A DNA stretch of 47,790 bases from Gilliamella bombi (lineage in GTDB: Bacteria; Pseudomonadota; Gammaproteobacteria; Enterobacterales; Orbaceae). The notes under the pieces are model-generated. The model was not told the DNA's origin. It saw only the letters and a list, made by a program, of their open reading frames with translations, and did no database searches. Each line of letters opens with the position of its first letter. The stretch's first letter is position 1. The translations under genes were made by a program, and so were the position numbers. Of this stretch, positions 16,090 through 25,933 are shown one piece after another. The DNA lies in the NCBI RefSeq assembly GCF_900103255.1, contig NZ_FMWS01000009.1:1-47790 (forward strand), in the 5' to 3' direction.

Positions 16090-18413
16090 AGATAGCATTA
16101 ATTGGTAACCCTAACTGTGGTAAGACGACATTATTTAATTTATTAACTGGCTCAAAGCAACGTGTAGGAAATTGGCCTGGAGTGACTGTTGAACGTAAGA
16201 CAGGTGTTTTTACTTATCATAATGCACAATATGAAGTCGTTGATTTGCCTGGTACATATTCGATCGAACCAGACCCACTTAGTGTTTCACAAGATGAGCT
16301 TATCGCACGTCAGTTTGTGTTGTCTGATAGTGATAGTGTTATTATTAATATTATGGATGCAACTAATTTGCAACGTAGTCTGTATTTAACTTGTCAGTTA
16401 ATTGATTTGCAAGTGCCAATGATTGTTGTATTAAATATGATGGATGCAGTTAAAGCCATGGGCGAACAGATTAATGTTGATATGTTGTCAACACTGTTAG
16501 GTTGCCCTGTTGTGGCATTATCATCAACCCAAAAAATGGGGCTATCGTGCTTTTTTCAACAAATCGAAAACATGGTAATCACGCCACAAGTAGCTCAACC
16601 GTCGATTGATTTGCTTGGCGATGATCAGCAAGCGGTGATTAATCGTTGTATTTGTGAGTTACCAGATGATAGTGTTGTGCATCAATTCAATCGTTGGCAA
16701 TTGATGGATGCGTTATTAGATGATTCGCGTTATAACTTACTCGAATGCGAAAAAGAGATGTTTGCAAACTGCCGTTCATTGCTTGCAAAATGGTGTGATA
16801 ATGAAATTGATGTGGCGCTTGCTAGTGCACGTTATGATACGATTGATACAATTTGTAAGAAAGTGATTGATAAACCACGTGAACTTAGTCGTCGATTTTC
16901 AGATATATTGGATAATATTACTTTAGGGCGTATTACTGGTATTCCGTTCTTTTTACTCGCAATGTATGCCATGTTTATGCTAGCAATTAATTTTGGGGCT
17001 GTGTTTATTGATTTTTTTGATGTGCTGTGTGGTACTATCTTTGTCGATGGCACAACGCAGTTACTTCATGCTATCAATGCACCGAATTGGCTTACGGCTG
17101 TTTTAGCTAATGGGATTGGCCGCGGCATTCAAACTGTTTCAACTTTTATTCCTGTCATTGGGGCGATGTTTTTTTGTTTATCTTTTTTGGAAGATTCTGG
17201 TTATTTGGCGCGAGCAGCAATGGTAATCGATCGGCTGATGCGTTGCATTGGTTTGCCGGGAAAAGCATTTGTGCCAATGTTAGTGGGATTCGGTTGTGGT
17301 GTGCCAGCCATTATGGGCACGCGAACGTTAGAAAGTACACGTGATCGTATTATGTCGATCTGTATGATTCCTTTTATGTCATGTGGAGCAAGATTGCCGG
17401 TGTATGCTTTATTCGCCGTGATATTTTTCCCTAAAAATGCTTCTTTAGTGGTGTTTGCCTTATATTTGCTTGGTGTAGTTGTGGCAATGATAACCGGATT
17501 TATACTTAAATTTACGCTATTAAAAGGTTCATTAACACCGTTTATTATGGAAATGCCAGTGTATCGTATTCCGACTTTAAGTAGTCTAATTAGTTTAACT
17601 TGGCAACGTTTAAAGTCGTTTATTTTTAAAGCAGGTAAAGCCATTGTGTTGATGGTAACAATATTAAGTATGCTTAATTCATGGGGGAGTGATGGTTCGT
17701 TTAGACACGAAAGTTCGCAGGACTCTATGCTTTCTGTTGTTAGCCAAACAATCACTCCAGCATTTGCACCAATGGGGATTAAACACGATAATTGGCCCGC
17801 AACGGTGGGAATTTTTACGGGTATTTTTGCTAAGGAGTCGGTGATTGCAACGCTTAATTCGCTTTATTCGATGGGCGATGACAATGAGCAAGCAACCAAG
17901 TCATTTGATTTATCACAAGGGATTGTAGATGCGTTGGCAACGATTCCTAAGAATTTAGTTGATCTATCAGATGCAGTATTAGATCCACTAGGGTTTAATA
18001 CAGTTTCACAAAATATTGATTCACTTCAGTCTGATTTGGATGTAAATTCGGTAACAATTTCTCAAATCAAGGGCGCTTTTGGTTCGTCTTCGAATGCGAT
18101 GAGTTATTTGATCTTCATTTTACTTTATACACCTTGTGCTGCTGCATTAGGAGCTGTGTACCGAGAGGCTGGTTTTAGATGGATGATATTTGTGGCAATT
18201 TGGACTTTTACTATCGCATGGCTAACAGCAACGATTTATTATCAATTTACTTTGCTTGGGCATTCTACTATGGCAGGTTGGTGGCTTTTGGGATGTAGTG
18301 TATTTATTGTTGTAGCACTATTGTTTATGCGTACTTTAGGGCGATATTCATCATTTAACCAACAAACGGAACCGAATCTACAACAGTGTAAAGAATCATC
18401 ATGCTGTCAGTAA
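16086..18413 (+). CDS. feoB: Ferrous iron transporter FeoB
   Basis: 775-aa inner-membrane Fe2+ transporter with an N-terminal G domain. G1 is GNPNCGKTT (residues 7-15), followed by the threonine-bearing switch region and G3 DLPGTYS; NMMDA is the G4-like motif. After about residue 275 come paired Gate regions in a polytopic domain with the conserved cysteine motifs GFGCGVPAIMGTRT and SCGARLPVYALF. The C-terminal tail ends in CKESSCCQ, a Cys-rich end often seen in FeoB. Second gene of feoABC. Confidence 0.97.
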   Translation: MKIALIGNPNCGKTTLFNLLTGSKQRVGNWPGVTVERKTGVFTYHNAQYEVVDLPGTYSIEPDPLSVSQDELIARQFVLSDSDSVIINIMDATNLQRSLYLTCQLIDLQVPMIVVLNMMDAVKAMGEQINVDMLSTLLGCPVVALSSTQKMGLSCFFQQIENMVITPQVAQPSIDLLGDDQQAVINRCICELPDDSVVHQFNRWQLMDALLDDSRYNLLECEKEMFANCRSLLAKWCDNEIDVALASARYDTIDTICKKVIDKPRELSRRFSDILDNITLGRITGIPFFLLAMYAMFMLAINFGAVFIDFFDVLCGTIFVDGTTQLLHAINAPNWLTAVLANGIGRGIQTVSTFIPVIGAMFFCLSFLEDSGYLARAAMVIDRLMRCIGLPGKAFVPMLVGFGCGVPAIMGTRTLESTRDRIMSICMIPFMSCGARLPVYALFAVIFFPKNASLVVFALYLLGVVVAMITGFILKFTLLKGSLTPFIMEMPVYRIPTLSSLISLTWQRLKSFIFKAGKAIVLMVTILSMLNSWGSDGSFRHESSQDSMLSVVSQTITPAFAPMGIKHDNWPATVGIFTGIFAKESVIATLNSLYSMGDDNEQATKSFDLSQGIVDALATIPKNLVDLSDAVLDPLGFNTVSQNIDSLQSDLDVNSVTISQIKGAFGSSSNAMSYLIFILLYTPCAAALGAVYREAGFRWMIFVAIWTFTIAWLTATIYYQFTLLGHSTMAGWWLLGCSVFIVVALLFMRTLGRYSSFNQQTEPNLQQCKESSCCQ

Positions 18414-18496
18414 GTAGCTGGCTAGCTAATTTGTAAAAATATAGATAGAGAAAAGATTTGTGATTTTTCTGTAACTTTAATTATCGGATTATTGCT

Positions 18497-18733
18497 ATGT
18501 TAATAACGTCGATTCGTGATTATGTACAATTAAAAGGTCGTGTACCATTGCAAGATGTTGCACGCCATTTTCGTTTACCTGAAAGTGCAGCTGAGCAGAT
18601 GTTAGGGTTTTGGATTAAAAAAGGGATGATAAAGCTCATAGTACAAGATCAGCTATTGTTTTGCCAAACTAATAAGTGTCACTCTTGTTCAAACTGTCAC
18701 TTAGCTGGTAATGTTGAATATGTTTGGGTTTAA
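18497..18733 (+). CDS. feoC: FeoC-like Fe-S regulator of FeoB
   Basis: 78-aa winged-helix protein (helices around residues 3-45) with the FeoC cysteine cluster Cys56, Cys61, Cys64, Cys67 (C-X4-C-X2-C-X2-C), which in studied members binds an oxygen-sensitive [4Fe-4S] cluster. It follows feoB after 83 bases, completing the enterobacterial-type feoABC order. A role in protecting FeoB from proteolysis is known for Klebsiella and Salmonella FeoC; here it is inferred. Confidence 0.9.
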   Translation: MLITSIRDYVQLKGRVPLQDVARHFRLPESAAEQMLGFWIKKGMIKLIVQDQLLFCQTNKCHSCSNCHLAGNVEYVWV

Positions 18734-18789
18734 TTGAATCATGAATCAGTAACTTTTTACATTTATAATGTGTTGTCAATTATTTTGTT

Positions 18790-18809
18790 GCATCATAGAT
18801 AAATGATGC
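18790..18809 (+). terminator. Hairpin downstream of feoC
   Basis: GCATCAT (18790-18796) and ATGATGC (18803-18809) around a 6-nt loop, about 55 bases past feoC. It has no T-tract, so it is a weak terminator candidate. Confidence 0.35.
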
Positions 18810-19054
18810 TAATTAACGCTGATTTGATTTTGTGATTAAATTCACAAAATTAATTTTATTTGTATGGATAAGCTAGCAAACATGGATAAGTGATTCTATA
18901 TTATCAAAGTCTGAGGCTACATTTTATGTTTTCAGCCTATCTGATTTTTGACAACAAGATAGATTAATGACCACCTCATGACAAAGTCGTTTTATTGTTG
19001 AATAAATGTTATTATACTTTCATTATAGTAAAACGTTGTATGAGGATAAGATGT

Positions 19055-20005
19055 ATGAGTCAATTAGATGAATTTAAAAAATTAACTGTAGTGGTAGCCG
19101 ATACTGGTGATATCGATTCTATTAAGCAGTTTTCCCCCGAAGATGCAACAACCAATCCTTCCCTCGTTTTGAAAGCAGCGCAACTTCCTCAATATCGTTA
19201 TTTAATTGATTCTGCAGTTGAAACTGCGAAAAAAATTGGTGGCAGTAAAGAACAACAATTAGTTAATGCGTGTGATCAGGTTGCAGTTAATATTGGCGCC
19301 GAAATTTTAAAAACAGTTCCTGGTCGTATTTCGACCGAAGTGGATGCCCGTTTGTCTTTTGATAAACAAGGATGTATTGAAAAGGCACGTAAAATTATTG
19401 CACTTTATGAAGAAAAGGGTATCGATAAGTCACATATCTTAATTAAAATTGCTTCAACTTGGGAAGGTATTAAAGCGGCTGAAGTGCTAGAAAAAGAAGG
19501 GATAAACTGTAATTTAACTTTGCTATTTTCGTTCGCACAAGCACGTGCTTGTGCTGAAGTAAATGCATTTTTAATTTCGCCTTTTGTGGGCCGAATCTAT
19601 GATTGGTATCAAGCTAAAAAATCAATCGAACCTTATGTTGCGGATGAAGATCCGGGCGTAATTTCTGTGCGTAATATCTTTAATTATTATAAACAACACG
19701 GTTATAAAACTATTGTTATGGGGGCTAGCTTCCGTAAGGTCGATCAGATTTTAGCATTAGCAGGTTGTGATAGATTAACTATTTCGCCTAATCTATTAGC
19801 CGAAATGCAACAATCAAATGCGCCTGTTGTACAGAAGCTCAATCCAAATCAAACCGTAGTTGCTCGTCCTGCGCCAATGACTGAGGCCGAATTTAGATGG
19901 CAACATAATAGCGATGCTATGGCAGTTGAAAAATTAGCCGAAGGGATTCGTGCTTTTGCCGTTGACCAAGGCAAATTAGAAGACATGATTAGCGCATTGT
20001 TATAA
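19055..20005 (+). CDS. tal: Transaldolase
   Basis: 316-aa (beta/alpha)8 enzyme of the non-oxidative pentose phosphate pathway, moving a dihydroxyacetone unit from sedoheptulose-7-P to glyceraldehyde-3-P. The Schiff-base lysine is Lys131 in [19 protein letters not shown] near the N-terminus and VGRIYDWY are family signatures. I start at ATG 19055 ([10 protein letters not shown]), matching E. coli TalB in length and sequence; the longer frame from 18995 adds 20 unlike residues. RBS-like GAGGA lies slightly far upstream. Adjacent to transketolase, its pathway partner. Confidence 0.95.
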   Translation: MSQLDEFKKLTVVVADTGDIDSIKQFSPEDATTNPSLVLKAAQLPQYRYLIDSAVETAKKIGGSKEQQLVNACDQVAVNIGAEILKTVPGRISTEVDARLSFDKQGCIEKARKIIALYEEKGIDKSHILIKIASTWEGIKAAEVLEKEGINCNLTLLFSFAQARACAEVNAFLISPFVGRIYDWYQAKKSIEPYVADEDPGVISVRNIFNYYKQHGYKTIVMGASFRKVDQILALAGCDRLTISPNLLAEMQQSNAPVVQKLNPNQTVVARPAPMTEAEFRWQHNSDAMAVEKLAEGIRAFAVDQGKLEDMISALL

Positions 20006-20019
20006 TCGTATAAAACAAT

Positions 20020-20042
20020 TGGGGAGTATGCTCCCCATTTTT
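20020..20042 (+). terminator. Rho-independent terminator after transaldolase
   Basis: TGGGGAG (20020-20026), loop TATG, CTCCCCA (20031-20037), TTTTT. It separates tal from tkt, so tkt probably has its own promoter or depends on read-through. Confidence 0.9.
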
Positions 20043-20142
20043 ATGCTATTTTCTTTCGTTAATTTAAATAACGATTTTGCAAGTGATGTTAACCTTGCAG
20101 GTATTAACAAATTTAAACTCAAAATTTTTTGGAGATGATGAT

Positions 20143-22149
20143 ATGAATGCAACCACACTATCTCACCGCGAACTGGCGAATGCGATAAGGGCATTAAGCA
20201 TGGATGGCGTGCAAAAAGCAAAATCAGGCCATCCTGGTGCGCCAATGGGTATGGCGGATATGGCCGAAGTACTTTGGCGTGGCTTTTTAAAACACAATCC
20301 AACCAATCCTAAATGGGCTGATCGTGACCGCTTTGTTTTATCAAATGGTCATGCATCTATGTTGATTTATAGCCTATTGCATTTAACTGGTTATGATGTG
20401 ACGATTGATGATCTTAAAAATTTCCGTCAGTTGCATTCAAAAACTGCAGGACACCCTGAATATGGTTATGTGCCAGGTGTCGAAACAACCACAGGTCCAC
20501 TTGGGCAAGGTATTGCCAATGCTGTAGGTATGGCAATTGCAGAAAGAACATTAGCGGCACAATTTAATAAAGCAGGTCATACCATTGTTGATCACCATAC
20601 TTATGTGTTTATGGGCGATGGTTGTATGATGGAAGGAATATCGCACGAAGTGTGTTCATTAGCAGGCACGTTAAAGCTAGGTAAACTAATTGCATTTTAT
20701 GACGATAATGGAATTTCAATCGACGGTGAGGTAGAAGGTTGGTTTACTGATGATACCGCAAAACGATTTGAAGCATATGGCTGGCATGTTATTCGTGGTA
20801 TTGATGGCCATGATGCCAAAGCCCTTAAAGAAGCAATCGAACAAGCTCAAGCCGTAACCGATAAACCATCTTTATTAATGTGTAAAACGGTAATTGGTTT
20901 TGGTTCGCCAAATAAAGCAGGTAGCCATGAAAGTCATGGTGCACCTTTAGGTGATGCTGAAATTGAAGCAACCCGTAAATCATTAGGTTGGAATTATCCT
21001 GCTTTTGAAATTCCTAAAGATTATTATGATGCTTGGGATGCGAAAGCAAAAGGTAAACAAGTAGAAGATGAATGGAATGCTCGTTTTGATGCTTATGCTA
21101 AGGTCTATCCTGAATTAGCGAAAGAATTCAAACGTCGTGTTAATGGTGATTTGCCAGCAAATTGGACTCAAATCACTAACGATGTAGTGAATAAACTACA
21201 AGCAAATCCAGCAACTATTGCAACTCGTAAAGCATCTCAAAATGCTATCGAAGCCTTTGCTCCTGCATTACCTGAGTTTTTAGGTGGTTCAGCAGATTTA
21301 GCACCAAGTAACTTAACCATGTGGTCAGGCTCTAAAGAAATTTTAGCTAATGCTGATGGTAACTATATCCATTATGGTGTGCGTGAGTTTGGTATGTCAG
21401 CAATCATGAACGGTATTGCCTTACATGGCGGATTTATTCCTTATGGTGCAACATTCTTAATGTTTATGGAGTACGCACGCAATGCTATTCGTATGGCTGC
21501 GTTAATGAAAATCCGTTCATTATTTGTTTATACACATGATTCAATTGGCTTGGGTGAAGATGGCCCAACGCATCAACCTGTTGAACAAATGGCAAGCTTA
21601 CGTGTTACACCAAATGTGAGTACTTGGCGCCCATGTGACCAAGTGGAGTCAGCTATTGCTTGGCAGTATGGTATTGAGCGCAAAGATGGTCCAACTGCAT
21701 TAATCTTCTCAAGACAAAATTTAAAACAACAAGAACGTACTGCTGAACAATTAGCCAATGTCTATCGAGGCGGTTATATCTTAAATGATTGTACTGGTAC
21801 TCCAGAGTTGATAATTATTGCTACTGGTTCAGAAGTAGAACTTGCAGTTGAAGCTTATCATCAACTTACACAAGCAGGTAAAAAAGTGCGAGTTGTGTCA
21901 ATGCCATCAACTGATGCGTTTGATAAACAAGATAGCACTTATAGAGAGTCAGTATTGCCATCATCAGTGACAGCTCGCCTAGCTATTGAAGCTGGTATCA
22001 GCGATTACTGGTATAAATATGTTGGTCTTAACGGCAAAGTCGTTGGCATGACAAGCTTTGGTGAGTCAGGTCCAGCTGATCAACTATTTAAAGCATTCGG
22101 CTTTACTGTTGAAAATGTAATAGCTCAGGCAAATAGTTTATTAAAATAA
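20143..22149 (+). CDS. tkt: Transketolase
   Basis: 668-aa thiamine-diphosphate enzyme of the pentose phosphate pathway. Motifs: [31 protein letters not shown], the ThDP/metal motif GDGCMMEG...YDDN, and [15 protein letters not shown] with the glutamate-region of the pyrimidine domain; [16 protein letters not shown] is also intact. The start at 20143 ([16 protein letters not shown]) has TTGGAGATGATG upstream and gives the E. coli length; a longer in-frame opening at 20077 is AT-rich leader. Monocistronic, ending at a terminator. Confidence 0.97.
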   Translation: MNATTLSHRELANAIRALSMDGVQKAKSGHPGAPMGMADMAEVLWRGFLKHNPTNPKWADRDRFVLSNGHASMLIYSLLHLTGYDVTIDDLKNFRQLHSKTAGHPEYGYVPGVETTTGPLGQGIANAVGMAIAERTLAAQFNKAGHTIVDHHTYVFMGDGCMMEGISHEVCSLAGTLKLGKLIAFYDDNGISIDGEVEGWFTDDTAKRFEAYGWHVIRGIDGHDAKALKEAIEQAQAVTDKPSLLMCKTVIGFGSPNKAGSHESHGAPLGDAEIEATRKSLGWNYPAFEIPKDYYDAWDAKAKGKQVEDEWNARFDAYAKVYPELAKEFKRRVNGDLPANWTQITNDVVNKLQANPATIATRKASQNAIEAFAPALPEFLGGSADLAPSNLTMWSGSKEILANADGNYIHYGVREFGMSAIMNGIALHGGFIPYGATFLMFMEYARNAIRMAALMKIRSLFVYTHDSIGLGEDGPTHQPVEQMASLRVTPNVSTWRPCDQVESAIAWQYGIERKDGPTALIFSRQNLKQQERTAEQLANVYRGGYILNDCTGTPELIIIATGSEVELAVEAYHQLTQAGKKVRVVSMPSTDAFDKQDSTYRESVLPSSVTARLAIEAGISDYWYKYVGLNGKVVGMTSFGESGPADQLFKAFGFTVENVIAQANSLLK

Positions 22150-22169
22150 TAATAGAATAATTATCAATC

Positions 22170-22199
22170 AAATGCCATCTGATCTAATGATGGCATTTT
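22170..22199 (+). terminator. Rho-independent terminator after transketolase
   Basis: AAATGCCATC (22170-22179), loop TGATCTAAT, GATGGCATTT (22189-22198) and further T/A. The stem is suitable for tkt and possibly also for the convergent gene at 22222. Confidence 0.85.
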
Positions 22200-22221
22200 A
22201 TATCTGTCTATGATTATAAAC

Positions 22222-23793
22222 CTAATAGGGATTAGGATCTTTTTTTAGTTTATCAAATTGATATAATTTATTGTTATCCCAGCCTTTAACTTTGATATTT
22301 TGTTGTTCTGGTATTTGAGAAAGTTCGTTTTCCATATAATTATGGTTTACGTCTAATTTTATACCCATCCAGTTACTCAATAGATAAACTAATTGGAATC
22401 CCGATACTTGTTTATTAATTTTTTGCTGGGGTGTTTTATCTGAATCAAAAAAGATAAATGGGACACGATAACTATCTTGATATTCTGAATTGTGTCTTAA
22501 GTCATTATGTTGATCTGCATGCGCAAGCCCATGATCTGCAAAGTAAACAACTGAATAATCTTGATTATATTTTTTTAGTATACTGATAGTTTGTGCAATA
22601 AGATCATCTGTTTCTTTAATACTACTAACATAACATGATATATTTTTATTATTCAGATCAAACTGCACATTAAATTCTAATCGCTTACAAAAGTTAGAGT
22701 GTGAACCAATTAGGTGCATAACAATAAGTTTTGGTTTGCTATTTTCTGTCGATAAAATATTATCTAATTCAGGTAATAATAAAGTATCATGTTTTCCTCT
22801 CGATGATTTACCATTATATTCACCTTTTTTAGTGTAAAATGAATGTTGTGCATAAGAGGCAATACGGGGTACCGTAATTTCAATTGTGCCTAATTTACCT
22901 TGATTTGAAAGCCAATAAGTTTCAAATCCTGCCTCATTAGCAATGCTAACAATATTATTATTTAGTTGTGCATTGACTTTTTTGTCGTCTAAAAAGATTG
23001 ATTGACTAATTAAATGTGGAATTGATGATTGGGTATTTGGTGCAGGTGTTATTAATCCATCCCAAATAATGCTGGCTTGGGTGCGAGCAAAGGGAGTATT
23101 GTCAAGTTTAAAACCATAAGCGCTCATATAGTCTTTACGAACACTTTCGCCAATAATAATAATATAGTTCTTTTTTTGAGGATTAATAGATAAAATTGGG
23201 ATAGTATTTGTTTGCTCAATTTGTTTTAATTGTTCTTGTTTTTCTTGAAAATAAAGTTTTGCGCTATCGTAAAATGAGAGAGAAAACTCAAAAATAGGAT
23301 ACTTTAAGTTATTCAATAAAGTAGTTGATATTGTATTGAAAGAATTTGGATTATGTTTTATTACAGCTTTAATTGGTCTATAAAAACATAGCCCTAATAC
23401 AAAAATAAGTAAATAGAAATTGTTAGTTTTTGGAAATGAAAATCTTTTAAATAATATAATAAAAATTAATGCTAAGATTAGAGGAGCAAAATAAAAATAA
23501 ACTGATAGTTGTGAACAGAATTCCGTTATTTCTTCAAAATCTGTTTCAGCAATAGCACTAATTACGGCAACATTAGGTGGACCATAATAAAATCCAATAG
23601 GAAAATAGATAGCAGCTATTACAAACCAAATGCAGAAAAAGATTCGAAAAAAAGTAAGTCGAGCTAAAAAAGTAAGAGAAAAGTAAGTTAGAAATATGCG
23701 ATCAAATCTTTGCTCGTAACCTAATAAGTAAACAAGCAAAATAGAAAGACAAAGACACACTCCGTGTGAAAGTATATTTTCTTTTTTTATCAT
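22222..23793 (-). CDS. Membrane phosphoethanolamine transferase-like protein (EptA/CptA/OpgE superfamily)
   Basis: 523 aa: about five N-terminal membrane segments (to about residue 160), a linker, then a periplasmic alkaline-phosphatase-fold domain. Catalytic features: IIIIGESVRKDYMSAYGF, with Ser217 where EptA has its threonine nucleophile; HLIGSHSNFCKRL; and VVYFADHGLAH with metal-binding Asp and His. Such enzymes move phosphoethanolamine from phosphatidylethanolamine to lipid A, LPS core or glucans. The acceptor cannot be read from the sequence. Start: the frame is open to a TTG at 23829, but the first ATG (23793) is 12 codons in; neither has a clear ribosome site. It stands alone. A serine nucleophile in place of threonine is the oddest point. 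Confidence 0.8.
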   Translation of the reverse strand: MIKKENILSHGVCLCLSILLVYLLGYEQRFDRIFLTYFSLTFLARLTFFRIFFCIWFVIAAIYFPIGFYYGPPNVAVISAIAETDFEEITEFCSQLSVYFYFAPLILALIFIILFKRFSFPKTNNFYLLIFVLGLCFYRPIKAVIKHNPNSFNTISTTLLNNLKYPIFEFSLSFYDSAKLYFQEKQEQLKQIEQTNTIPILSINPQKKNYIIIIGESVRKDYMSAYGFKLDNTPFARTQASIIWDGLITPAPNTQSSIPHLISQSIFLDDKKVNAQLNNNIVSIANEAGFETYWLSNQGKLGTIEITVPRIASYAQHSFYTKKGEYNGKSSRGKHDTLLLPELDNILSTENSKPKLIVMHLIGSHSNFCKRLEFNVQFDLNNKNISCYVSSIKETDDLIAQTISILKKYNQDYSVVYFADHGLAHADQHNDLRHNSEYQDSYRVPFIFFDSDKTPQQKINKQVSGFQLVYLLSNWMGIKLDVNHNYMENELSQIPEQQNIKVKGWDNNKLYQFDKLKKDPNPY

Positions 23794-23852
23794 AGTAACT
23801 ATATTTATTATATCAATTTTTGGTTTCAATAATTATAAATTTATTCAAATAT

Positions 23853-23881
23853 TTGACAATAGGTTTTGATAAAAAATATCC
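23853..23881 (+). promoter_or_regulatory. Possible promoter for the 38-aa ORF
   Basis: TTGACA at 23853-23858 with weak -10 candidates (AATATC or ATATCC) 16-17 bases on, about 45 bases upstream of the small ORF at 23924. Confidence 0.3.
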
Positions 23882-23923
23882 AATATTTTAATTGTGAGTA
23901 TTAGTATCGACGAGGAGAAAGTG

Positions 23924-24040
23924 ATGAAGTTTCCTATGTCTAGGGTTTACCACCATGGACTAATGTTAGAACTTCGATGGGATGGTTGCTTGTCCATAAT
24001 TATTGAAAGATTAACCTATTTATGTTTATTTATTGAATAA
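23924..24040 (+). CDS. Small ORF, 38 aa, strong ribosome site
   Basis: ATG preceded by GAGGAGAAAGTG, one of the best ribosome sites in the window, with a possible TTGACA promoter further up. The peptide begins MKFPMSRVYHHGLMLELRW and ends in a hydrophobic stretch (CLSIIIERL..LCLFIE). The 3' end overlaps the first arm of a 12-bp inverted repeat that ends in a T-run (24006-24080), so gene and terminator form a compact unit of about 200 bases. No homologue is recognised. It could be a small membrane peptide, a toxin or a translated small RNA. Confidence 0.4.
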   Translation: MKFPMSRVYHHGLMLELRWDGCLSIIIERLTYLCLFIE

Positions 24041-24080
24041 TCAATAAGTTGTTATTAATAAAATGAGGTTAATCTTTTTT
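24006..24080 (+). terminator. Long-loop inverted repeat with T-run
   Basis: AAAGATTAACCT (24006-24017) and AGGTTAATCTTT (24066-24077) are perfectly complementary, followed by TTT. The 48-base interval itself holds small AT hairpins. Acts as the 3' end of the small-ORF transcript, by appearance; mdtK ends convergently at 24110. Confidence 0.55.
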
Positions 24081-24109
24081 ATTTTATTGAATGTCTTTAA
24101 TAAATAACT

Positions 24110-25498
24110 TTATCTTGATGCCTGCTCTAAAATAACTTCAACAGGTTGTTTTTGAATATAGATCATCCTAGCTATTAATAGTAATGCCGCAACAGCAAGT
24201 CCTGATATAATACCTATCCAAAAACCAGCTGCGCCAATTGGCTGAATGATTAGGTCGGTTAATCCTAGAACATAACCAACCGGCAATCCGACTACCCAAT
24301 AAGAAAGTAGAGTAATAAAAAAAATGCTTTTAGTGTCTTTATAACCTCGAAGCACATTACTAGCTACTACTTGTAAATAGTCAGACGCTTGATAAATAGC
24401 GAGTAAAATAATAAGTTGCATACAAATAGCAATTACAGCATTTTCTTGTGTAAATATGGTGATGATTTGTGAACTAAAAATAACTAAAATTAATGCAACT
24501 ATAATGGCGATTGCTAAGGATATGGCTAAACTAATGTAAGAAGTTTGTTTGGCTAAAACTGGTTTTCTTTTGCCCAGTAAATAACCGACACGAATACTAG
24601 TAGCAACCCCAAGAGATAATGGAATAGCGAAGGTTAAACTGCTGATGGTGAAGATAATTTGATGTGCAGCAACGGTTATTTGACCTAATGGGGCAATTAA
24701 TAATGCAATCACAGCAAATAAGCTCATTTCAAAAAAGTAAGCGAGAGCAAGAGGAGTACCAAGCACAACAATTTTTTTGATTATAGCACAATCAACTAGT
24801 TTGGTGATTGGTGTTAGGCGAATGTCGCGTTGGCTTGCGCTAGTGAGTGTATATAAGCGTATTAATATAAACATGAGCCAAAAGATGATTGTCGCTGTAA
24901 TGCCACAGCCGACCCCACCAAAAGCAGGTAAGCCTAATTTTCCATAGATTAAAACGTAATTAATTGGAATGTTGGCAAGAAGGGCAATGAATATAATCAC
25001 CATGGCTGGCTTTGTGTTTGATAGCCCTTCACATTGATTGCGGTAGACCAAGAAAAGCAAGAATGCTGGCACACCCCACATTATGGCACGTAAAAATTTG
25101 GTTGCCACGTCCATCATTTCTGGATCAATAGGGTGATCGTCCGAGCTTCTTAAGTTTATTATTAGGTCGGAATGATAGAGAACTAACATCATAAGCACTG
25201 ATAATACCAATGCGATGACAACGCCTTGCCGAGTATGATCGGCAACTTGGTTTCGTTTAGCTGCACCATTTAGGTTTGAAATAATTGGCGTTAAAACAGT
25301 GAGTAAACCTTGCCCAAATAAAATTGTTGGTAACCAAATTGAAACTGCAATAGCCACTCCAGACAGGGCGGTTTTACTATAATTTCCTGCCATAATGGTA
25401 TCGACAAAAGTGATTGCGGTTTGCGATACTTGCGCAATTAGCACCGGAACTGCCAATTTAACCAGATTTTTTACTTCGTGTTTATAATGTTGTTTCAT
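24110..25498 (-). CDS. mdtK: MATE family multidrug efflux pump MdtK/NorM
   Basis: 462-aa inner-membrane cation-coupled drug exporter with twelve hydrophobic segments in two related halves. AVPVLIAQVSQTAITFVDTIMAG is the MATE opening; RNQCEGLSNTKPAMV, ANIPINYVLIYGKLG and ILRGYKDTKSIFFIT match E. coli MdtK, as does the QASR C-terminus. The ATG lies 9 bases past a rimO stop codon, so translation is probably coupled. Its first 19 codons are duplicated just upstream in a 245-bp tandem repeat; the full-length gene itself is intact. Confidence 0.95.
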   Translation of the reverse strand: MKQHYKHEVKNLVKLAVPVLIAQVSQTAITFVDTIMAGNYSKTALSGVAIAVSIWLPTILFGQGLLTVLTPIISNLNGAAKRNQVADHTRQGVVIALVLSVLMMLVLYHSDLIINLRSSDDHPIDPEMMDVATKFLRAIMWGVPAFLLFLVYRNQCEGLSNTKPAMVIIFIALLANIPINYVLIYGKLGLPAFGGVGCGITATIIFWLMFILIRLYTLTSASQRDIRLTPITKLVDCAIIKKIVVLGTPLALAYFFEMSLFAVIALLIAPLGQITVAAHQIIFTISSLTFAIPLSLGVATSIRVGYLLGKRKPVLAKQTSYISLAISLAIAIIVALILVIFSSQIITIFTQENAVIAICMQLIILLAIYQASDYLQVVASNVLRGYKDTKSIFFITLLSYWVVGLPVGYVLGLTDLIIQPIGAAGFWIGIISGLAVAALLLIARMIYIQKQPVEVILEQASR

Positions 25499-25933
25499 GG
25501 TGTTAATTAACGTTTAACCGTTCCCCATAGATCGTACTCATCGGAATGCTCAATGTTAACCTGAACAATATCACCGACTTTGACTTGGTTTTCTTCGTTT
25601 AAATAAACAACGCCGTCGATTTCAGGGGCATCAGCCATGCTACGACCTATTGCACCTTCATCATCAACTTCATCAATAATGACAGCTACCGGAACTGCCA
25701 ATTTAACCAGATTTTTTACTTCGTGTTTATAATGTTGTTTCATGGTGTTAATTAACGTTTAACCGTTCCCCATAGATCGTACTCATCGGAATGCTCAATG
25801 TTAACCTGAACAATATCACCGACTTTGACTTGGTTTTCTTCGTTTAAATAAACAACGCCGTCGATTTCAGGGGCATCAGCCATGCTACGACCTATTGCAC
25901 CTTCATCATCAACTTCATCAATAATGACAGCTA
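25443..25933. repeat. Perfect 245-bp tandem duplication across the rimO-mdtK boundary
   Basis: Copy 1 covers 25443-25688 and copy 2 covers 25688-25933, period 245, with no mismatch seen on reading. Each copy holds the last ~58 codons of rimO, the 9-base gap and the first 19 codons of mdtK. The junction is GCTA/CCGG at about 25688, with one shared base and no longer homology. Both parental genes stay whole; the middle of the array makes a hybrid ORF. Confidence 0.95.
25507..25743 (-). CDS. Chimeric ORF: MdtK N-terminus fused to RimO TRAM domain
   Basis: 78 aa. Residues 1-19 are those of MdtK ([19 protein letters not shown]); from residue 20 ([14 protein letters not shown]) to the end (LWGTVKR) it is the C-terminal TRAM domain of RimO. 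The fusion is in frame and ends at a rimO stop. It sits between rimO and mdtK with the same 9-base spacing on both sides, so it would be translated as mdtK is. TRAM domains bind RNA; in RimO the domain contacts ribosomal protein S12. Whether the product is stable or used is unknown; it is most likely a by-product of a recent duplication, or an assembly artefact. Confidence 0.6.
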   Translation of the reverse strand: MKQHYKHEVKNLVKLAVPVAVIIDEVDDEGAIGRSMADAPEIDGVVYLNEENQVKVGDIVQVNIEHSDEYDLWGTVKR

